Of a stretch of DNA of 64,000 bases, positions 46,959-56,029 are shown piece by piece. The notes below the pieces were generated by a model. It saw nothing but the letters and a program-made list of their open reading frames with translations. It ran no database searches and was not told the DNA's origin. Source of the stretch: Dermanyssus gallinae (Eukaryota > Arthropoda > Arachnida > Mesostigmata > Dermanyssidae); assembly GCA_003439945.1 (NCBI GenBank), contig QVRM01002436.1, positions 466,696-530,695 on the forward strand. Reading direction: 5' to 3'. The position numbers and the translations under genes were made by a program. Every line of letters starts with the position of its first letter. Position 1 is the stretch's first letter.

Positions 46959-48604
46959 CAATAGTCCCTACAACCTAGTCGACTCCCTCAACAGCCCGCT
47001 GAATGTTTGGTACCTTGATGATGGCGTGCTAGGAGGCGATGCGGACATAGTTGCTGACGACGTTCGGCGCGTGCTTGATTTTCGTGCAAGCTCGGGTTTA
47101 GAACTAAACCCAGAGAAATGCGAGATTTATGTGACAGGCAGCAGCACACAGACTCCAGACCTTGACACTCTACAGACCTTATTGCCGGGATGTAAGGTAA
47201 CACTTGACTGCGACCTGGAGCTGCTGGGAGTCCCGCTTCGACCGCAAGGGCTCACGCGCGCACTGGCAAAGTGGCAAAACAAGCTAAAGGACGTCGCCGA
47301 CAACCTCGCCCCGCTTGGTGCCCACCGCGCCCTTTTCTTACTCCGATCTTCGTTTTCAGCTACCAGGGTCACCCATCTTCTCCGCGGAGCGAACCTAACA
47401 GAACAAGTAGATGATCTGCGTGCATTGAACGAGTTGACTGTGGACAGCCTCGAGTCTCTTCTCAATCTATCGCTGGCACCCTCCGCTCGAAAGCAGGCTC
47501 AACTACCAATCTCGAAGGGGGGCCTGGGGATCCCGGATCCGCTCGTCTCGGCTGGGCCAGCGATAGTCTCTTCCCTCTTCCGGTCAGAGAGCAACGCCAC
47601 CGCACTATTAGACGAGGCCGGTATTGTTCAGTACAACGAACTCAAGGGACGCTTACATGAAGAACTAAAGACAATGTGCAGGGGCGTTCCGGATAACCCT
47701 TTGAGCCAGCGGGACTGGAGCGCGTTCTTATATGACAAAGCGTATTCCAGCTTACTCGCAGGTGCTGCCGACGACTCCACGAAGGCTCGCCTCCAAGCGG
47801 TCGCAGCCAAGGGATCCGGAGCTTGGTTGCATGCAGTTCCCAGCGCCCCACTGGGGACTCTCCTGGACAATGAAACAACAAGAATTGCGACAGGTCTTCG
47901 TCTTGGCTGTGACCTCGTCACTCCTCATCAATGCAGATGCGGTCAACCTGTAGACAAATTAGCGCATCACGGTTTATCGTGCATCATAAGCGCCGGACGG
48001 CGGGCCAGACATGCCGGTATTAATGACACCTTCAGCCGAGCGCTTCGATCATGCGGATACCCCTGCATTCTAGAGCCCCAAGGTCTCTCCGCCGTAGATG
48101 GTAAGCGCCCAGATGGGATGACCCTTACCCCTTTCAGTAGGGGAAGGATGCTTGTTTGGGACGCCACAGTCACCGACTCATTAGCACCTTCAATGGTCGG
48201 TGGCGGGGCGGTCTCGGCAGGCTACGCTGGCAGTCTAGCCGAGACAAGGAAGCTCGCCAAATACGCTTCCATCGGGTACCCACATGAGTTTCAGCCGCTA
48301 GCATTTGAAACCCTGGGCGGCCCAGGCAACATCACCCGCAAAGTTCTCCACAGAGTCGGTGAGCAGTTAAACCTTGCAACTGGTGATAAGCGATCTGCAG
48401 GTTTCTTGAGACAACGTCTCGATCTCGACGTTCAACGCGGGAATGCTGCGTCCGTCCGGGGCACACTGCTAATGTGGTCTCAGCCCGCTCTTTACGAGAT
48501 TGAGTAACATCCACGGCGCACACGTTCTCGGGAGACAATTGTCGCTCCATTGGCATCATTAATAAATATACTTATAACAATTGTTCAAGGGCGCCCTTGC
48601 TTCC
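46953..48604 (+). mobile_element. family A REL-endo retrotransposon, 5'-truncated, between (TA)n tracts
   Basis: 1.65-kb insertion with (TA)n on both sides (46,921-46,952 and 48,605-48,622). The 5' end is cut just before RT motif C. The coding region is open to 48,507, followed by a 97-bp 3' UTR. It is the reference copy for family A in this window. Confidence 0.85.
46966..48507 (+). pseudogene. RT C-terminus, CCHC knuckle and REL endonuclease (open frame)
   Basis: Continuously open for about 514 codons, starting inside RT with no native start codon. In order: SLNSPLNVWYLDDGVLGG (RT motif C, YLDD at 47,011-47,022), GLELNPEKCEIYVTG, LLPGCKVTLDCDLELLGVPL, a helical connector with SKGGLGIPDPLVSAGPAI, WLHAVPSAPLGTLLDN, GLRLGCDLV, a zinc-knuckle HQCRCGQPVDKLAHHGLSC, RHAGINDTFSRAL, KRPDGMTLTPF and LVWDATVTDS. 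The last two are the PD...D core of the restriction-enzyme-like endonuclease that cuts the target before target-primed reverse transcription. It ends FETLGGPG...DLDVQRGNAASVRGTL. Lack of stops suggests recent insertion. Clade placement (R4-, NeSL- or another REL-endo clade) is not determined. Confidence 0.85.
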
Positions 48605-48682
48605 TATATATATATATATACATATTTTTTTAATATGGATCTTCAAAACATGGGAGCTCTTGTACAATTGTTCACACCTGAA

Positions 48683-48726
<44 letters not shown>

Positions 48727-48797
48727 ATATGGATCTTCAAAACATGGGAGCTCTTGTACAATTGTTCACACGTGAATCTATATATATATATATATAC
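48605..48797. repeat. (TA)n tracts enclosing a duplicated 56-bp segment
   Basis: A segment ATATGGATCTTCAAAACATG...GTGAATC occurs twice (about 48,628-48,683 and 48,724-48,779) with one difference, separated and bounded by TA runs (48,605-48,622, 48,684-48,723, 48,779-48,797). Confidence 0.9.
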
Positions 48798-49844
48798 ATA
48801 TAGTATTTATTCACCATAGTTGTTGGTAGTAGGATTCGATTGACACACATGGCTTGCTAAGAAATTATAACAATATCTCGTTCACACGCGCCTGTAATGA
48901 GTTTGAGTCTAGTGCCGAACATATTCATACATGATATCGACAGATGTTGCACTCACTACAAAACTTACACACACAGTCGTTAATATCATAACATTCACCC
49001 TTGAGGCACAAATAATGGTGATAACCGTGCCATGTTACCCTGCACACTAATGATCGGTTACTTTAGAAGGCGCGTTTCCACTTCGCTGAGCGAAAAGCAG
49101 GCCCATCTGTATAGCTACACATAACAAAATGTACGTTTCGGTCTTCCCTGATTGTTCTGTACATGTCGAGTGTAATTGCTCTGGTCGCTAATTTGTTTAG
49201 GATTAAGTCTTCTACCAGAGTGCGTTCTCCGCAAAGTTCTAGTGCCAAGGTAGCTGACGCGTTCTTGGGTAATCCCAGTAGACGTTTCACATGACTGTTC
49301 CGTATTCAAATATACATCGAGGACAATCTCCTTTCCGATGTACTCATGATAAAATAATACGCTATTAGGACCCCTCCATTAGAGCGAGACTCCCTAGCGA
49401 AGTCACTTCTGGGCATGACGCTGCGTGGTACCTAGCGCAAAAGTGCCCGCACCTACTGCAAAATACAGGTATCACAGGGTCGATTTCTGCCATCTTCCGC
49501 TCTCATAAACTAATGAACTCTAAGTAAGCTAAAGTAGTCGGAAGGTCGAAACGTCGTTTAAGATCTTCTATAAAAATAAAAAAAGCGGCAGTCATGTGTA
49601 TATTAACACAAATTTTACAATGTACCTAACAAAGGTGATAATAAACATCATAATTAAGTAGACGTTTCTTAAAGCACGCCTTTACACGGTCTACATTTTT
49701 GAGATCACGTAGTGTTAGGTACGGCGCAATTACTGGAAGACAGTTCTGGAGTATCGGAGTAATTTTCATCCTGAATATTTTCATTGCTGTTTCAAGATCC
49801 ACGTCTCGAATGTCTTTGAGTAGCATAATCGCGGCCGTGGCCTT

Positions 49845-49851
<7 letters not shown>
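48798..49851 (-). pseudogene. family B retrotransposon copy between (TA)n tracts
   Basis: Minus-strand order: MLLKDIRDVDLETAMKIFRM and KITPILQNCLPVIAPYLTL (49,826-49,690), VDRVKACFKKRLL (interrupted here by a 368-bp insertion), then GLPKNASATLALELCGERTL (49,286-49,200) and SAKWKRAF. A cysteine-rich end follows near 48,960-49,010 (CVCKFCSEC). It matches the family B copy at 12,925-14,385. (TA)n bounds both ends (48,779-48,797 and 49,852-49,888), and the 5' truncation lies at the TA junction. Confidence 0.8.
49289..49656 (+). mobile_element. SINE-like insertion (S3) with 12-bp target duplication
   Basis: A 368-bp insertion inside family B, flanked by a perfect 12-bp duplication AGTAGACGTTTC (49,277-49,288 and 49,657-49,668). 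Removing it and one duplicate restores the KKRLLGLPKN reading. Inside is a tRNA-like stretch (CTGCGTGGTACCTAGCG, B-box-like GGGTCGATTTC, a CTGCAAA anticodon-like loop), then GGTCGAAACGTCG, and an AT-rich tail. Unlike a standard SINE, the tRNA-like part is about 120 bp in from the 5' end, so the S3 label is provisional. Confidence 0.7.

Positions 49852-49888
<37 letters not shown>
49852..49888. repeat. (TA)n microsatellite
   Basis: Right flank of the family B copy. Confidence 0.95.
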
Positions 49889-49891
<3 letters not shown>

Positions 49892-50417
49892 CATGCAAAC
49901 GAGAGAATGCTGGAAAACGCATCCGGATCCGTAGGTGTTTTTCTTTGCATGTAAACTTCCCGACAAGAGAGAGAGGGGGAGAGACAGAGATCAGGCAACA
50001 GCCGCTAGGAAAGCGCTGGAGACCCGCTTGTTACTAGAGGCCCGGCAAAGAAAGAGAGAGAGACACAACAAAAAAAAATCGCGCAGACAGATGGATCACG
50101 CCGACAACTTCGAAACGGGCCGCCTCTCGTGTTCACGACCGCTAGTCTCGAACGAATTCTCCTCACGCACTCAGTCTATCGCCCTATTGTTTTGCTTCTG
50201 TCTTTCGTTGGACGCTAGAGGTACCACCGACTCACGCGGACAACAACGAAGGAGCAACCTGCGCAGCCAACGGTAGGGGAAACGAGCGAGAGAGAGAGAG
50301 ACGACAAAAATATCTGTTTGATGTTTTGGCTGATCTAGGTCCTTTATCGACTCTGTCTTTCACTTTTACGGGCCCAAATCGATCGAAACAAACGACTTAA
50401 CTAGCATTTTAAACGAT
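49889..50417. other. unassigned sequence with GA-rich runs
   Basis: Short GAGAGA runs near 49,967-49,990, 50,050-50,064 and 50,286-50,302. No gene recognised. Confidence 0.4.
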
Positions 50418-50564
50418 ATATGTGGTGGCGTGGTGTAGGGGGGCTAGAACAACAGTCATGTTTGTCATCTACCGGAGTGTCGACGGTTCGACCCCTGTTA
50501 TTGATCAAAAGTTGGGGACATTCTAGTTATCTCAACATACGCGCTTGTGCTGACGCTCTAAGCG

Positions 50565-50566
<2 letters not shown>
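50418..50566 (+). repeat. tRNA-derived SINE, family S2, copy 3 (short), ending at (TA)n
   Basis: The head GGTGGCGTGGTGTAGGGGG and B box GACGGTTCGACCCC (50,483-50,496) match the S2 copy at 38,786. The body is mostly deleted apart from TATCTCAACAT. The 3' end passes directly into (TA)n at 50,567. Confidence 0.65.

Positions 50567-50595
<29 letters not shown>
50567..50595. repeat. (TA)n microsatellite
   Basis: Lies between the S2 SINE and the Tc3-like element, which inserts at TA. Confidence 0.95.
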
Positions 50596-50600
<5 letters not shown>

Positions 50601-50904
50601 CCTCGAAAAAATATAGGGCCACCTATGTTTGTTACATTTCACGCAATTATTATAACCAATCGTGTAAAGATCACAGAGAGAACCAGAGACTCACAGAGTA
50701 ACAGCGGACTTCTATCGACATTTGGGTCTCGGATTACTTTGAACCACGAGATTTTTACATTTGGCACAGCTACTGTTTTAACAAATGAGTTAAGCGGATG
50801 AACGGCATTTGGGCTAATTTCACGGCATTTAGCAACTATACTTAATACTCAGTAAACTTCCCTTTAAGTCGGATAACCTCAAAAGTGCGGTTTGGTATAG
50901 TGTT

Positions 50905-51640
50905 AAACAAATTTTGGATGACGTTTTGCAAGAGCTCGTCCCAAGCCTCGAAAATTGTTTTTTTTATCAGTGTAAACTTATTGTTCGAGCCAGCTCCACA
51001 CATTCTGGATCATATTATGATCAGGTAACAGTGCAGGCCAGCGCTGGACTTCAATGTGACGTTGGTCGAACCAGCTTCCGATCAACCTGGCCGGTGTGAA
51101 TCGGGGCGTTATCGTGTGTAAAAACGAAGCCTGGCCCTCCCATCAGCTTAAAATGCGCCGATTGCTCTTTTAGTAAATCCCCGTAGCGCGTCGAATAAAC
51201 ACGACCGTCTAAAAACACAATGGACGACTTTGTATAATACCCGACAGCAGCCCAGATGACCACTGAACCGAGTGACGTTTGGACAAAATTTGTTCTTCCT
51301 TGCGGACAGCCTGCAAATAATAGTTAAATCGATCCGGTTCATCAAAGTTAAATTTTTTCATCCGAAAAGAGCACTGTGTCACTCAGTGGCCCATGACATC
51401 GTATCGTGGGCACTCCGTGGTCCATGACATTTTATCGTGGGCGAAGTCAAGACGAACTTTCATCGGTCAGCGTTCAATCGTTGTCTTTTCTTGTGTTATT
51501 TGCCAATGTGTCTTCCTGAGAAAGCTTTGCATATTTCGCACGCTTGTTTGCACGTCGGCCGCCGCCGCAATTGCCCTCGCCGAGGGCGCAGAGTTCGACG
51601 CTTTCTTCAGAATTGCAGCTTGTTTCGTTCCAAAATAGAT
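50905..51640 (-). pseudogene. Tc3-like transposase, broken
   Basis: Minus-strand order: ARAIAAAADVQTSVRNM (HTH), VRLDFAHDKMSWTTE, IVFLDGRVYSTRYGDLLK, GGPGFVFTHDNAPIHT (second catalytic D), RHIEVQRWPALLPDHN and VWSWLEQ. The last block should read SPDLNPIE; here the terminal glutamate position reads Q (MIQNVW). A 30-bp region around 51,381-51,445 (TGGTCCATGACAT) is tandemly duplicated, shifting the N-terminal half. At least three frame changes are present. Confidence 0.75.
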
Positions 51641-52019
51641 TTTTTACGGCGTATTTTTTACCTAAAATAACAAGTTATGTACTACTTGGGCACCCCAATT
51701 GACGGGAAATTTTGCGATTAGAAAGGCCGATGACCTTACAAGGGTTAATATGGGCCTTTTCTTCACCCATGAGGCGCCAGCCTAAGCCTATCGTTTCAAC
51801 AAAAAAACTTCTGGTAGGAAGTGTGCCTTTGTTTCTGTCGAGCCGTTAAATGAGCCTAAACGTTGTTAGTCTGCTTAATTCACTCGTTACGAGATGCATT
51901 TTGCTAGTGACATTATCATTTTTTCGCGGTGTAGCTGTGCCAAATGTGGAAATTTCGTGGTTCAAAATAATCCGAGACCCCAAATGTCAATGGAAGTCTT
52001 CGTTGTTAATCTGTGAGCA

Positions 52020-52582
52020 GTATAATTTATTAATTATTTATTTGTATTATACGCAGTACACTTGTATTACAAAATTAGGTCAACCCCAGTAAACCACTGC
52101 CTGAGGGCAGCGAGCCTAGCACCGCGGCCGCATTTCCACGTTGCACTTCAATGGATATTCTCTGCAGCAGAAATTCTCCCGCCCTTTTTTCATCCTTCTC
52201 ACTTGCCGCTCTTTCCCAATTTCTCTCCGGAAACTTACTGTAGATTCGCCCATGACCCCCATTGTTTCTATCGCAACTGGCTGTACTATAAAGGTTGCCT
52301 CCAACTCGCGATACTTCAAACTTTTTCGCTGCTCCGCTAAATTGGCAACAGCGCCTGCTGATCTTGAGGCTCGATCCCTGTAAGATGGCGCCAGTGTGTC
52401 CCACACGGTTGCGTCCCACACAAGGGCCTTTCCGGAGGACCAGGGAACAAGGGTCATCCCGTCTGGCCGTAGGGCTGAGTCCGTTGCCAGTCCGACTGGC
52501 TCTTTTCTGCAGGGCACGTTAGCGGACTGCAGCGCCTTTGAAATATGCTGAAGACAGCAGGACGGTGGCCATGGAAGTCGGA

Positions 52583-52615
<33 letters not shown>

Positions 52616-53137
52616 AAAGCAACTAGCCCCAAAAATGGATGGCGCTATAGCATTGTACTTATACTCAACCTCTGATGTGCAGCATCGGTACACTCAGAGA
52701 GTAGGAAGGTAATGTGATAGCGTCGAAGGATTTTGCTGTAAAGTAATCTGGAGCTGTCACATGTGCAGATCTTGGTGGTAGTAGCAAGTACTCAATTGAA
52801 AACCTTGAGCACTGAAGTTGGGGATGGGTTCCATGTGAACAGTAGTTGATCGTGGGTCAGTCGGTCCTAAAGCGCCTTTGAAATTACTTCGTTAAGAGCG
52901 GCGTGGCGCGAATGTCTTCCGCAGCTTCTAGAACAGCTGAGGCCATGCTCTCCCCTCGGCGACACCGGTGTGTCGCAAAGGGAGCAAGCATGAGGCGCGC
53001 AAACGGCCACCCCTAGCCGCAGGCCAGAAACGATGCGGAGTGTTGTATTGTCCAGCATCGTCCCCAGCTGCGGCGAAGGAATGGCTTGTAGCCATTTGGC
53101 GCTTGATTCATTGAAGGCTGCTAGAAGGCGTGCTTGG
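52020..53137 (-). mobile_element. family A REL-endo copy inserted into the Tc3-like element
   Basis: Flanked by TCTGTGAGCA at 52,010-52,019 and 53,138-53,147. Minus-strand coding from 53,137: KWLQAIPSPQLGTMLDN, GLRLGVAVC, CCHC knuckle (CSLC...EHGLSC), GRHSRHAALNEVISKAL. It is then interrupted by the 28S fragment and resumes at 52,545: SKALQSANVPCRKEPVGL, LRPDGMTLVPWSSG and ALVWDATVWDTLAPSY (PD...D endonuclease core intact), then IVQPVAIETMGVMG and frameshifted ends to about 52,090. The 3' end is AT-rich but not pure (TA)n, so this copy did not enter a TA microsatellite. Confidence 0.85.
52545..52870 (+). rRNA. 28S rRNA gene fragment (retro-insertion), pseudogene
   Basis: 326 bp that I recognise as internal 28S rRNA. 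Hallmark blocks: GAAGACAGCAGGACGGTGGC, CATGGAAGTCGGAACCCGCT, AAGGAGTGTGTAACAACTCA, ATGGATGGCGCTATAGC, GAGTAGGAAGGTAATGTG, GATCTTGGTGGTAGTAGCAA and GTCAGTCGGTCCTAA. A perfect 14-bp duplication AGCGCCTTTGAAAT flanks it (52,531-52,544 and 52,871-52,884), and it lies antisense to the family A copy it splits. Both rRNA ends are truncated, so it is not a functional rRNA gene. Duplicated target plus RNA-derived sequence implies LINE-mediated reverse transcription. Confidence 0.93.
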
Positions 53138-53213
53138 TCTGTGAGCATGTATCACTGTGATCTTTACACGATTGGTTTGCGTGAAATGTGGCAAAAATAG
53201 GTGGCCCTATATA

Positions 53214-54385
53214 CAGGGTGCCTCAGCTAAATCTTGCTAAATTTTGGCGGGCTACCCAGCAAAGACTGAATGCGTTAATTCAGATCGGTTTGCGTTAGCA
53301 GACAGCCCACTCACAATAGAACAAGAACATATTGTCATCATGGACGGCCGCCGCAACATGGGTCCAGAATATGACCGAAGAGCAACCGTTATCCAATTGC
53401 TTCGTGCCGGACATCGGTCAGCCGAGATCATCAACATTACTGGATTTTAAAGAGCAACGGTCTACGGCATTGCCCGACGCTATAGAGATGCAGAAGAGAC
53501 AGGGCTAGGTGGTGCAACACCTGGAAGGAAGATTCACAACCGCCGAAAGTGATGAAAATTGTGCAAAACTGCGTTTTTAAGAATCCAAGTCTATCGATGC
53601 GCCGTTTAGCGATCAAATTCAATATGAGTGATTGTTCTATGCGTCGGCTACAAGTCTTACACGTTTAAAGTCAGACAGATGTTGTCTCGGGCCGCGAAAA
53701 ATAAGAGGATGACTTGCTGCCATCTCATCCTCACGTTTTTGAGACACGAAATGGCGGGACTCTTCGATTCTTCTCCGACAAAAAAACCTTAACCATTGGC
53801 CAAAAACATAACCCGAAAAATGACCGGTGGCTCGCAAAGAACCCTGAGGATGTACCAATCGTGCATAGAACCAAACATCCTGCCAGTGTGCACGTCCTAA
53901 GTGTTATGTCGAATGAAGGAGACGTGATGCCCCCACACTTTTTTGACAGACACGAAACCGTAACAAAGGAATTGTATTTACGTGTTCTGCGAAGCGTGGT
54001 AAAACCATGGATTGATAGTGTCCAATGGAAGACAATATGTCTTTCAACAAGACGGCGCTCCCGCCCACACCAGTAATCCCGTCCAGGATTGGCTACGGGG
54101 CAACATGACGGCGTTCTGGGACAAAACGATATGGCCCCCTAGCAGTCCAGACTTGAATCCCCTGGACTTCTATGTATGGGGCGTTTTTGAGAAAGAGGTT
54201 AACAAGTCTCGACATGCAAACACAGAAGCGCTACGCAGAGCCATTGTCGAATCGTTCAAGAATCTCAATCCGCTAACTTTGAAGAAGGCCTGCGGGCGCT
54301 TTCGCGCCAGAATTGAAAGTGTAATTGCTGCTGGTGGTGGCTACATTGAATAAAAATGTTCCTCAGGAGTGTACCTAACGGCACG
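53214..54385 (+). mobile_element. mariner-like element, DD37D type
   Basis: The left end is TACAGGGTGCCTCAGC, immediately after the Tc3-like right end. The transposase ends at 54,353. A right TIR was not clearly found; CCTCAGGAGTGTACC near 54,362-54,376 may be its decayed form. Confidence 0.7.
53340..54353 (+). pseudogene. DD37D mariner-like transposase, broken
   Basis: N-terminal HTH: MDGRRNMGPEYDRRATVIQL, HRSAEIINITGF, then a stop, and VYGIARRYRDAEETG. The middle frame (53,714-54,076) has FFSDKKTLTIGQKHNPKNDR (first catalytic D) and GDVMPPHFF. The last frame (54,012-54,353) has QQDGAPAHTS (second D) and SSPDLNPLDFYVWG (third D); the spacing between the last two acids is 37 residues. It ends FRARIESVIAAGGGYIE and stop. 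All three catalytic acids are readable, but at least one stop and two frameshifts inactivate it. Confidence 0.8.
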
Positions 54386-55978
54386 TAAAAAAATTTGACG
54401 GAAATATTCGTTTTCATTTAGATACAGATTGCGAAACGGGCGATAACGTTTAGTCTCGATTTAGTTGTCACTTTGAATATATGTCAGAGAGTGAAACTCA
54501 TTGAGCTGTAATATGAAAATAGTTGGTCTGTAGCGCCGTGTTTGCGAGTTTTCCGTGCGGCGCATGGTAAAAATGCAGTATCTTCGTAGACGGCTGTATA
54601 TGATCTGGTGAAAAGGTTTCCGGAAACATGGTGCTGTACGTTTAGGGGTTTCGTTCGCTCGTAAGAAAACACTAATGCAGTGGCTGCCGACGTGATATAT
54701 GTATATACAGGATCTATCATAACCGTATGCACTTATTTTAAGGCTTGGCAGAATTCGGTGAGAAAATTATAATAATTTTTCCAAATGGAAAGGGGGGTTG
54801 TGGGGGACGAACCGTTATATTTAGGGGTTAAGATGAAATTTGTATAAGTAGTTATTCTGTCTTGTCCTCCTACGTTTGCGGGAGAACCGGCCAACGCATA
54901 AAATATCCAATCATACCGGCGTGTTCAGCGGAAAATTGCATAACGCTGAATGACCCAAACTAGCAAAGGCGAATGACCGGATTAAGAGACGTTGTAAAAT
55001 GTCAATATGTTGTTACGTCTCACGTTGAAGCTTTCATATTCATTGACTACTTTTATAAATGCATCCTAAGTACTAAACAAGACGTTCCCGTCCCTTCTGT
55101 CCGTTAGGAAAAATTATTTTTGTCAAGTTCTACCAAATCTTAAAATAAGTACATACGATTATGATAAACTGTGTATAGCGACGTTGCAGACCACATGGCC
55201 GACGTATGTCTGAGGTGAATATTATGTTAAACAAGGTGACCCTCTATTGTGGAAAAATAGCCTCCCGGTTCGTTTTCGCCACACGGTGACCCTGAGTAGT
55301 TGCCAATAGAGAATTAGTAGGCATAGAATTCTGTTTATTTTCGTAAAGCTCGTCGTCCCTTCACTAGCGTTAATTACAAAAAACCCGCAGACATAAAAAC
55401 TTGAATAAATTAGACCTAAGGGATTAGCATGACTTGTATGAGTCCAGTGCAGGCCTACCGTTAGTGTCAATTCCTTAAAGGTGCTTATTAATTGATCCAA
55501 CTATCCAACCGTAAATTTAAGCGATTATGGACATTTTGCCATTCAGCGCTGCGGCCACTAGCCACTACTGGCAAGAAGCGCCTTAATCTTACTCTAATAT
55601 ATCCTACTACATTTGCATTAGTATGTTTTGGCAATGAGAAACAGCTATATTAAAACATATTATACCCGTCATATTTGACCAAAATTGTAGTGAAGAACTG
55701 AGGCGAAGAAAAATTAAAGAGCGGAACAGCTAACTATGATGTACAACATGGCACTACTAGCTTCAAAATACCCTCAATAGAGTGAACGCAGATATCAAAA
55801 ACAAGAGCTCGCTCAACTGCGAGTGCCACTACCAATCTTACTTCAGGCTTTGGTTGTTGTATGAAATGAAAATACATTTAAGTATCACCTACGCTCTCAA
55901 GGGCCCTGAGCACGTTTTTTCTTCATCTTGGGAGTCTTTAATGTCGCTGCCTGTTGTTATTTTACCCTCGTCACTCTG

Positions 55979-55980
<2 letters not shown>
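54386..55980. other. unassigned AT-rich sequence
   Basis: No gene, RNA or known repeat recognised. Confidence 0.4.

Positions 55981-56028
<48 letters not shown>
55981..56028. repeat. (TA)n microsatellite
   Basis: About 23 TA units; no recognisable mobile element end on either side. Confidence 0.95.

Positions 56029-56029
<1 letters not shown>

Larger units (their letters stand above)
50596..53212 (-). mobile_element. Tc3-like DNA transposon, copy 2, split by a retrotransposon
   Basis: Left end TAGTCCCTCG...ATAGGGCCACC after TA. The right end (53,141-53,210) is the inverted counterpart (GGTGGCCCTAT), lacking its last 15 or so bases where a DD37D element begins. Removing 52,020-53,137 gives about 1.49 kb, like copy 1 at 4,262-5,810. 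The inner insertion lies in the right TIR and is flanked by the 10-bp duplication TCTGTGAGCA. Confidence 0.8.
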
